Origin: Methylococcus sp. EFPC2
GTDB lineage: Bacteria > Pseudomonadota > Gammaproteobacteria > Methylococcales > Methylococcaceae
Length of the DNA: 64,000 bases
Assembly (NCBI RefSeq): GCF_016925495.1
Contig: NZ_CP070491.1
Location: 1,178,001-1,242,000, forward strand
Direction of reading: 5' to 3'
A model generated the notes under the pieces. The model did not search any database, was not told the DNA's origin, and worked only from the letters and a program-made list of their open reading frames with translations. Positions 57,717 to 64,000 of this stretch are shown here, piece after piece. A program made the position numbers and the translations under genes. Position 1 is the first letter of the stretch. Every line of letters starts with the position of its first letter.

Positions 57717-58682
57717 ATGAAAATGATCCCGGCGCTATGGCTGGTTTTGGCCGGCGGCTTGGTCGCGTCCGCCCAGGCCGAGACGCTTTACATCACCTTG
57801 GAAAAGGACAACGCCTTGGCCGTCGTCGACGGCGCCAGCGGCAAACTGAGCAAGACCGTGAAGATCGGCAAGCGTCCACGCGGCATCGTGCTGGGCAAGG
57901 ACGGCAAGCATCTCTACGTGGCGGTCAGCGACGACAACACCATCCAGGTGATCGACACCGCTAGCCTGAAAGTGGTCGGCAAATTGCCTTCGGACAAGGA
58001 TCCGGAGACTTTCGCCATCGACCCGGCCGGCGAGCGTCTATACGTTTCGAACGAGGACGACAACCTAGTTACCGTCATCGACATCGCCAAGAGCAAGCAG
58101 GTCAAGCAGATCCCGGTCGGCGTGGAGCCGGAAGGCATCGCGGTCAGCCCGGACGGGCGCTGGGTCGTCAGCACCAGTGAAACCACCAACATGGCGCACT
58201 GGATCGATCGCGCGACGCTGGATATCGTCGACAACACCCTGGTCGACCCGCGCCCGCGCTCGGCTTCGTTCACGGCCGACAGCCAACAGCTATGGGTCAG
58301 TTCGGAAATCGCCGGGAATCTTTCGGTGATCGATACGGCCAGCCGGCAGTTGGTGAAAAAGCTGGGCTTCAAGATACCCGGTGTCACCCAGGAAAAGATC
58401 CAGCCGGTCGGCATCCAGATTGATCCGCAACGCCGTTACGCCTATGTGGCTCTGGGGCCGGCCAACCGCGTCGCGGTCATCGACGCGCAGAAGCTGGAAG
58501 TGATCGACTACCTGCTGGTGGGGCAGCGCGTGTGGAACCTGGCGTTTTCGCCGGACTACAAACGGCTGTATACCACCAACGGCGTGAGCAACGACATTTC
58601 CATCATCGACCTGGAAAAGCACAAGGTGCTCAAGTCGGTCGCCGTCGGCCAATATCCTTGGGGCGTGGCCGTCAAACCCTGA
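57717..58682 (+). CDS. Periplasmic YVTN beta-propeller protein, PQQ-associated
   Basis: The 321-residue product has a signal peptide (MKMIPALWLVLAGGLVASAQA) and about seven repeats of the kind LYVAVSDDNTIQVIDTAS, RLYVSNEDDNLVTVIDI, YVALGPANRVAVIDA. This is the YVTN beta-propeller pattern (TIGR03866 type). In known clusters it lies with the ABC set and PQQ-dependent dehydrogenases. It probably acts in the periplasm with the substrate-binding protein. Confidence 0.88.
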   Translation: MKMIPALWLVLAGGLVASAQAETLYITLEKDNALAVVDGASGKLSKTVKIGKRPRGIVLGKDGKHLYVAVSDDNTIQVIDTASLKVVGKLPSDKDPETFAIDPAGERLYVSNEDDNLVTVIDIAKSKQVKQIPVGVEPEGIAVSPDGRWVVSTSETTNMAHWIDRATLDIVDNTLVDPRPRSASFTADSQQLWVSSEIAGNLSVIDTASRQLVKKLGFKIPGVTQEKIQPVGIQIDPQRRYAYVALGPANRVAVIDAQKLEVIDYLLVGQRVWNLAFSPDYKRLYTTNGVSNDISIIDLEKHKVLKSVAVGQYPWGVAVKP

Positions 58683-58692
58683 ACCATCAACC

Positions 58693-58715
58693 GCCCGCGA
58701 TACCCTCGCGCGGGC
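58693..58715 (+). terminator. Stem-loop between the beta-propeller and ATPase genes
   Basis: GCCCGCG (58693-58699) pairs with CGCGGGC (58709-58715) around a 9-nt loop, in the 48-nt gap. It may lower read-through into the ABC genes; no T-run follows. Confidence 0.3.
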
Positions 58716-58730
58716 TCGAACCTGTCTTCA

Positions 58731-59471
58731 ATGAATCATCATCATCCGGCCCTTGCGGTTAATCATCTCAGTTATGCCTATGGTCCCCGTAAAGCCCTGG
58801 ATGGCGTGGGCTTTACGGTCATGCCCGGCGAATGCGCCATCTTGCTGGGGCCGAACGGCGCCGGCAAAAGCACCTTGTTCGCCCTGATCACCCGTCTCTA
58901 CGAAAGCCCGGACGGCCACATCGACATCGCCGGCTTCGACATCAAGCGCCAGTCTCTGCGCGCCCTGAGCCGGCTGGGCGTGGTGTTTCAGCAGCCGACA
59001 CTGGACCTGGATCTGAGCGTGGAGCAAAACCTCCGCTATCACGCCGCCCTGCACGGCCTGAGCGGCAGGCAGGCCCAGGCGCGCATCCAGGAAGAACTGG
59101 AGCGGCAAGCCATGTATGAGCGGCGCGGCGAAAAGGTGCGTCAACTCAACGGCGGCCACCGGAGGCGGGTGGAGATCGCCCGCGCCTTGCTGCACAACCC
59201 GCAAGTGCTGCTGCTCGACGAGCCGACGGTGGGCCTCGACGTCCCCAGCAGGCGGGCCATCGTCGACTATGTCCACGCGTTGTGCCAGGAACGCTCCATT
59301 GCCGTGCTTTGGGCCAGCCATTTGATCGACGAGATCGCTGCGAGCGACAAGCTTATCATGCTGCACCGCGGCCGCATTCGTGCCCTCGGTACGGTTTCGG
59401 AGGTGCTGGCGCTGACGGATGCGGACGACATCGCCGGCGCGTTTCAAGCCCTGACGCGGGAGGTCGCATGA
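58731..59471 (+). CDS. ABC transporter ATP-binding protein (PQQ-alcohol system)
   Basis: The 246-residue ATPase has GPNGAGKSTLFALITRLY (Walker A), QLNGGHRRRVEIARALL (a degenerate signature: LNGGH in place of LSGGQ), LLLDEPTVGLD (Walker B) and a switch His in LWASHLI. It resembles the TIGR03864 ATPase type. The stop overlaps the permease start by ATGA, so the two form an exporter-like ABC-2 pair. Confidence 0.9.
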   Translation: MNHHHPALAVNHLSYAYGPRKALDGVGFTVMPGECAILLGPNGAGKSTLFALITRLYESPDGHIDIAGFDIKRQSLRALSRLGVVFQQPTLDLDLSVEQNLRYHAALHGLSGRQAQARIQEELERQAMYERRGEKVRQLNGGHRRRVEIARALLHNPQVLLLDEPTVGLDVPSRRAIVDYVHALCQERSIAVLWASHLIDEIAASDKLIMLHRGRIRALGTVSEVLALTDADDIAGAFQALTREVA

Positions 59472-60274
59472 GCATCCTGCATTATCTTCGCGCCCTCAAA
59501 GGCATCGTGGCCCGTGAGCTGTTCCGCTTCGTCCATCAGCGCGAGCGCTTCGTCTCGGCCCTGGTACGTCCGTTAGTCTGGCTATTCATCTTCGCCGCCG
59601 GATTCCGCGCCGCTTTGGGCGTTGCCATCATCCCGCCCTACGAGACCTACGTGCTCTACGAGGTCTACATTACCCCCGGCCTGCTGGGCATGATCCAGCT
59701 CTTCAACGGCATGCAGAGTTCGTTGTCCATGGTCTACGACCGCGAGATGGGCAGCATGCGCACCCTGCTGGTCAGCCCCTTGCCGCGCTGGTTCCTGCTG
59801 GTGGCCAAGCTGCTGGCCGGGGTGCTCGTCTCGGTCCTGCAGGCCTACGTGTTTCTGGCCATCGCCTGGTTCTACGACGTGCAAGCACCGCCAGCCGGCT
59901 ATCTCACCCTCTTGCCGGCGCTGCTGTTGTCCGGACTGATGCTGGGCGCACTCGGGCTGCTGCTGTCGTCCTTCATCAAGCAACTGGAGAACTTCGCCGG
60001 GGTGATGAATTTCGTCATCTTCCCTTTGTTCTTCCTGTCCACGGCGCTTTATCCGCTGTGGAAAATCGAGGAATCCAGCGCACTGCTGCATGCCCTGGCC
60101 CACTACAACCCCTTTTCGCAGGCGGTGGAACTGATCCGCTTCGCCTTGTACGAACAGTTCGATCCGTACGCCTGCGCTTATACCTCGGCCGCGCTGGCCA
60201 TTTTCCTGGCGGCGGCCATCGTCGGTTACAATCCTTCCAAAGGCATGATGCAACGCAAAGGCGGCGGACTATAA
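59468..60274 (+). CDS. ABC-2 type permease (PQQ-alcohol system)
   Basis: The 268-residue product has about six membrane segments and the layout of ABC-2 exporter permeases ([50 protein letters not shown]). It resembles the TIGR03861 / PedC-type permease. The start at 59468 overlaps the ATPase stop by ATGA. A longer upstream reading would overlap the ATPase gene and is rejected. Confidence 0.9.
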   Translation: MSILHYLRALKGIVARELFRFVHQRERFVSALVRPLVWLFIFAAGFRAALGVAIIPPYETYVLYEVYITPGLLGMIQLFNGMQSSLSMVYDREMGSMRTLLVSPLPRWFLLVAKLLAGVLVSVLQAYVFLAIAWFYDVQAPPAGYLTLLPALLLSGLMLGALGLLLSSFIKQLENFAGVMNFVIFPLFFLSTALYPLWKIEESSALLHALAHYNPFSQAVELIRFALYEQFDPYACAYTSAALAIFLAAAIVGYNPSKGMMQRKGGGL

Positions 60275-60276
60275 GA

Positions 60277-61350
60277 ATGACTTCGAAAACCTGGCTGGTT
60301 ACCGGCGGTGCCGGTTTCATCGGCGGCAACTTCGTGTTGCGGCAAATCGCGCGCGGCGACGCACAAATCGTCAACCTGGACGCGCTCACTTACGCCGGCA
60401 ATCTGGATACCTTGAGCCGGATAGAAAATCACCCTGACCACCATTTCGTGCTCGGTTCGATCGGCGACCGGTCGCTGCTGGATTATCTGCTGGACCGTTA
60501 TCAGCCGGATGCCATCGTCAATTTCGCGGCGGAAAGCCATGTCGACCGCTCGATCGACTCGCCCGAAGCCTTCGTACAGACCAACGTGCTCGGCACCTTC
60601 CATCTGCTCGAAGCCAGCCGGCACTACTGGCGAGCCTTGCCGCAGGAACGGGCCGAAAAGTTCCGCTTTCTGCACGTCTCCACCGACGAGGTCTACGGCA
60701 GCCTGGGCCCCACCGGCAAGTTCACGGAAACCACGCCCTATCAGCCCAATTCTCCCTACTCGGCGTCCAAGGCCGGCTCCGACCATCTGGTGCGCGCTTA
60801 TTTCCATACCTACGGCCTGCCGACCCTGACCACCAACTGCTCCAACAATTACGGGCCTTACCAGTTCCCGGAAAAACTCATTCCCTTGATGATACAGAAC
60901 GCGCTGGCCGGCAAGCCGCTGCCGGTCTATGGCCAGGGCGCCAACATCCGCGACTGGCTTTACGTGGAAGATCATTGCCGGGCCATCGAACGCGTGCTGG
61001 AGGGGGGGACGCCGGGCGAGGTCTATAACGTCGGCGGCAACAATGAGAAGACCAATCTCGACGTGGTGCACACCCTCTGCGATCTACTCGACGAGTTGTT
61101 GCCGGAATCGCCGCACAAGCCGCATCGTCAACTCATCAGTTTCGTCACTGATCGGCCCGGCCACGACCTGCGTTATGCGATCGATGCCGGCAAGATCCGG
61201 CGCGAACTGGGCTGGGAGCCCGAGGAAACCTTCGAAACCGGATTGCGCAAGACGGTGACCTGGTACCTGGACAACCGCGGGTGGGCGCAGCGGGTGATGG
61301 ACGGCAGTTATCGTGGCGAGCGACTGGGACTGGAAGGTGATGCCATATGA
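60277..61350 (+). CDS. rfbB: dTDP-glucose 4,6-dehydratase
   Basis: The 357-residue extended SDR enzyme makes dTDP-4-keto-6-deoxyglucose, second step of dTDP-L-rhamnose synthesis. It has [11 protein letters not shown] (NAD-binding), [17 protein letters not shown] and [12 protein letters not shown] (catalytic Tyr/Lys). It starts two bases after the permease stop, so the rhamnose operon is fused directly to the ABC genes. It overlaps rfbA by ATGA. Confidence 0.97.
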   Translation: MTSKTWLVTGGAGFIGGNFVLRQIARGDAQIVNLDALTYAGNLDTLSRIENHPDHHFVLGSIGDRSLLDYLLDRYQPDAIVNFAAESHVDRSIDSPEAFVQTNVLGTFHLLEASRHYWRALPQERAEKFRFLHVSTDEVYGSLGPTGKFTETTPYQPNSPYSASKAGSDHLVRAYFHTYGLPTLTTNCSNNYGPYQFPEKLIPLMIQNALAGKPLPVYGQGANIRDWLYVEDHCRAIERVLEGGTPGEVYNVGGNNEKTNLDVVHTLCDLLDELLPESPHKPHRQLISFVTDRPGHDLRYAIDAGKIRRELGWEPEETFETGLRKTVTWYLDNRGWAQRVMDGSYRGERLGLEGDAI

Positions 61351-62240
61351 GCGTGAAAGGGCGTAAAGGACTGATACTCGCGGGGGGCTCCGGGACGCGT
61401 CTGCACCCGCTGACCCATGTGGTCAGCAAGCAGTTGCTGCCGGTCTACGACAAGCCGATGATTTACTATCCCTTATCGGTCCTCATGCTGGCCGGGATAC
61501 GCGAGGTGCTGATCATCACCACCCCACAGGACGCCCCCCTGTTTCAAAGCCTGCTGGGCGACGGCGGTCAATGGGGCATGGACATCCATTACGCCGTACA
61601 GCCCAAACCGGAGGGTCTGGCGCAGGCCTACGTCATCGGCGAGCATTTCGTCGACGGCCACCCCAGTTGCCTGATCCTGGGCGACAACATCTTTTATGGC
61701 CACGGATTCCAAAATTATCTGATGGACGCGGCGAGTCGGGAACAGGGAGCGACCGTATTCGGTTATTGGGTGAGCGACCCGGAACGTTACGGCGTGGCCG
61801 GTTTCGACGCGGAAGGCCGGGTCACCAGCTTGCAGGAAAAGCCGCTCAACCCGCCTTCGCACTACGCGATCACCGGTCTTTATTTCTATGACGGTCAGGT
61901 CGTGGACATGGCGCGACACCTCAAGCCATCGGCCCGCGGCGAACTGGAAATCACCGACATCAACAGCCTCTATCTCGATCAGGGCCAGTTGCGCGTGGAC
62001 AAGCTCGGACGGGGTATCGCCTGGCTGGACACCGGCACGCATACCTCCCTGATGCAGGCCTCCAACTTCATCCAGACCATAGAAGAACGCCAGGGCCTCA
62101 AGGTGGCGTGTCCGGAAGAAATCGCCTGGAGCCAGGGCTGGATCGACAGCGAACAACTGGCGGTCCTGGCCGACTCACTCAACAAGAGCGCTTACGGGGC
62201 CTATCTGCGGCGCCTGCTGCAAGTCGGGCGGCCGTCATGA
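61347..62240 (+). CDS. rfbA: Glucose-1-phosphate thymidylyltransferase
   Basis: The 297-residue nucleotidyltransferase makes dTDP-glucose, the first step of the pathway. It has [49 protein letters not shown] and [14 protein letters not shown]. It overlaps both neighbours by ATGA. Confidence 0.97.
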   Translation: MSVKGRKGLILAGGSGTRLHPLTHVVSKQLLPVYDKPMIYYPLSVLMLAGIREVLIITTPQDAPLFQSLLGDGGQWGMDIHYAVQPKPEGLAQAYVIGEHFVDGHPSCLILGDNIFYGHGFQNYLMDAASREQGATVFGYWVSDPERYGVAGFDAEGRVTSLQEKPLNPPSHYAITGLYFYDGQVVDMARHLKPSARGELEITDINSLYLDQGQLRVDKLGRGIAWLDTGTHTSLMQASNFIQTIEERQGLKVACPEEIAWSQGWIDSEQLAVLADSLNKSAYGAYLRRLLQVGRPS

Positions 62241-62797
62241 TCGTCGAAAACACAGCGCTGCCGGGCGTTCTATTGATCCGGCCCAAGGTGTTCGGCGATC
62301 ACCGCGGCTATTTCAAGGAAAGCTGGAACCGGCGCGTTTTCGCCGAGCACGGACTCAACCTCGACTTCGTACAGGACAATCTTTCCTACTCCGGTCGCGG
62401 CATACTGCGTGGTCTGCACTTCCAGAATCCGCAACCGCAAGGCAAGCTGGTTCAGGTGCTGCAGGGCGAAGTCTACGACGTCGCGGTGGACATCCGGCAC
62501 GGGTCGCCCCATTTCGGCCGCTGGTTCGGCACCCGGCTGTCGTCCGAAAATCATCTGCAAATGTATGTGCCCGAGGGCTTTGCGCACGGCTTCTACGTAC
62601 TCAGCGAGATGGCGTTGTTCGCCTACAAGTGCACCGGCCCTTACGCGCCCGAGTTTGAATATAGCCTGCGTTACGACGATCCGGGCCTCGGCATCGATTG
62701 GCCTTTGGACGTCCCGCCGGTGCTCTCGGCCAAGGATCAGGCGGCCGTGAACTTGAAAGACTTCCCCGTCGACAAACTGCCGCTTTACGTGCCGTGA
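62237..62797 (+). CDS. rfbC: dTDP-4-dehydrorhamnose 3,5-epimerase
   Basis: The 186-residue cupin-fold epimerase converts dTDP-4-keto-6-deoxyglucose to dTDP-4-ketorhamnose. It has [27 protein letters not shown] (catalytic His), [13 protein letters not shown] and [14 protein letters not shown]. The ATG at 62237 overlaps the rfbA stop. Confidence 0.97.
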   Translation: MIVENTALPGVLLIRPKVFGDHRGYFKESWNRRVFAEHGLNLDFVQDNLSYSGRGILRGLHFQNPQPQGKLVQVLQGEVYDVAVDIRHGSPHFGRWFGTRLSSENHLQMYVPEGFAHGFYVLSEMALFAYKCTGPYAPEFEYSLRYDDPGLGIDWPLDVPPVLSAKDQAAVNLKDFPVDKLPLYVP

Positions 62798-63699
62798 AAA
62801 TTTTATTGATCGGCCGTGAAGGCCAAGTCGCCTGGGAGTTGCGCCGCACCCTGGCTTGCCTGGGCGAGGTCGTCGCCCTGGATCGCCACTCGCATCCTCT
62901 GGCGGTCGATCTCGCCGATGCCGCTAGCCTGCGGGCCGCCTGCGCGGAAGTGAAGCCCGATCTCATCGTCAACGCCGCGGCCTACACCGCTGTCGACCGC
63001 GCCGAGGGCGACCAGGCCCTGGCTTACGCGGTCAACGCCGTCGCACCCGGGGTGCTGGCCGAACAGGCCAAGGCTCTGAATGCCGGTTTGATCCACTACT
63101 CCACCGATTATGTATTTCCCGGCGATGTACATGAGCCTCACCGCGAGACCGACGCCACCGGCCCGCAGTCGGTTTACGGCCGCAGCAAGCTGGCCGGCGA
63201 AACCGCCATCGCCCAGGTCGGAGCGTCCCACGTGATCCTGCGTACCGCCTGGGTTTACGGCATGCGCGGGCATAATTTTCTGCTGACCATGCTGCGCCTG
63301 ATGAAGGAGCGAGAAGTGCTACGGGTGGTGAACGACCAGTTCGGCGCGCCTACCTGGAGCCGCCTGATCGCCGAAGCCACCGCGTTGTTGATAGCCCAGG
63401 CAAGCGAAGGCGAACGATTCGCCACGGGGGGGCGCGACGGAATCTACCATCTGAGCTGTGCCGGCCAGACCTCCTGGCATGATTTCGCCCAGGCCATACG
63501 CGAGCGCGGAATCGCCCAGGGACTGCTGTCGGACAACTGCGCGCGATTGGAAGCCATCTCGAGTGCGGAATATCCGACGCCGGCGCGACGCCCCGCCTAT
63601 TCGGTTTTGTCCAACGACCGCTTGTCTGCCCACTATGGATTGCGACTGCCCGACTGGCGGGAGGCGCTGGCGCTATGCCTCGACGGAGCCAAAGAATAA
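62794..63699 (+). CDS. rfbD: dTDP-4-dehydrorhamnose reductase
   Basis: The 301-residue SDR enzyme reduces the keto sugar to dTDP-L-rhamnose with NAD(P)H. It has ILLIGREGQVAWEL, VNAAAYTAVDRAE, STDYVFPGD and VYGRSKLAGE (Tyr/Lys). The GTG at 62794 overlaps the rfbC stop. It completes a four-gene pathway that probably feeds lipopolysaccharide or exopolysaccharide. Confidence 0.97.
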   Translation: MKILLIGREGQVAWELRRTLACLGEVVALDRHSHPLAVDLADAASLRAACAEVKPDLIVNAAAYTAVDRAEGDQALAYAVNAVAPGVLAEQAKALNAGLIHYSTDYVFPGDVHEPHRETDATGPQSVYGRSKLAGETAIAQVGASHVILRTAWVYGMRGHNFLLTMLRLMKEREVLRVVNDQFGAPTWSRLIAEATALLIAQASEGERFATGGRDGIYHLSCAGQTSWHDFAQAIRERGIAQGLLSDNCARLEAISSAEYPTPARRPAYSVLSNDRLSAHYGLRLPDWREALALCLDGAKE

Positions 63700-63880
63700 G
63701 CCGGGGAAGAGGATGCCGATACGGTCAAGCCCGGATTATTCGTCCGCTTGAGGCTATCGGAACAAGCCTGTGTCGGATGTTTTCGCTCGTGAGGGACGCC
63801 GCATCGTCGTCACCGGACTTGCTGCAAGATGCCCAGGGCGCATTTTCCCCACACGAACATTAGAAGCGGTTCCTTACCCG

Positions 63881-64000
63881 ATGATACCTACGCTCAATTT
63901 CACTCGAACTTGGCAGGCGATAGGCTGGCTGCTGGTGGCTCTGGTCTGCTGGCTCAGCCTCACACCGGCACCACCGGAGCCGCCCGTATTTCTGACATGG
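63881..64000 (+). CDS. VanZ-like membrane protein, 3' end outside window
   Basis: Forty codons are visible from the ATG at 63881. A hydrophobic segment (AIGWLLVALVCWLSLTP) is followed by PAPPEPP, the pattern of VanZ-family N-termini, where the next part normally reads DK-x-x-H. Function is unknown in most members. The 181 nt before it hold no supported gene, and no clear ribosome-binding site is seen. Confidence 0.6.
   Translation, partial: MIPTLNFTRTWQAIGWLLVALVCWLSLTPAPPEPPVFLTW

Noticed and set aside
63700-63880. Short open frames after rfbD
   Set aside because: They lack motifs, overlap rfbD and have no ribosome-binding site.

Overview
The window looks like a GC-rich gammaproteobacterial chromosome. 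A methanotroph or related Methylococcales member is my best guess. It rests on the PQQ-alcohol-type ABC/beta-propeller set, the SoxY/SoxZ carriers, the giant secreted repeat protein and the miaB-phoH-ybeY-corC-lnt order. No methane or methanol oxidation gene is visible, so the assignment is an inference.

Layout. Bases 1-19886 are the 3' part of one enormous secreted protein gene: beta-helix-like repeats, Calx-beta-like repeats, RTX-type nonapeptides, two lectin-like modules and a C-terminal metzincin zinc-protease motif. Its 5' end lies outside the window. Directly behind it, on the same strand, is a compact six-gene cluster (19897-26475): an O-methyltransferase, two paralogous proteins of a family I cannot name, a third unknown protein, a radical SAM enzyme, and a methyltransferase resembling the protein-lysine methyltransferases that modify outer-membrane proteins. 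This is the best candidate for an undescribed system. It could be a small-molecule pathway or a modification module for the giant neighbour. A decayed IS3-family transposase fragment follows it.

Bases 27278-33209 hold a secreted di-haem peroxidase-like protein, then a divergent MocR regulator facing a cupin / haloalkane dehalogenase / ICMT-like methyltransferase operon. From 33795 the content is mostly housekeeping: miaB-phoH-ybeY-corC-lnt, an RlpA-like protein, a DUF2845 protein, erpA, anmK and mtaB. A minus-strand group follows (DUF2782 protein, gshA, cysH, membrane GTPase), then a TetR regulator with a YajR-type transporter, a copper ATPase and a glycogen debranching enzyme. soxY and soxZ lie back to back (54142-55001), followed by a GGDEF cyclase.

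Bases 56338-60274 encode a four-gene set of the kind linked to PQQ-dependent alcohol dehydrogenases: substrate-binding protein, beta-propeller, ATPase and permease. The dTDP-L-rhamnose operon rfbBACD (60277-63699) follows with overlapping start and stop codons. The window ends inside a VanZ-like membrane protein gene.

Limits: everything here comes from reading sequence and recalling family motifs. No alignment, structure prediction or database search was run.
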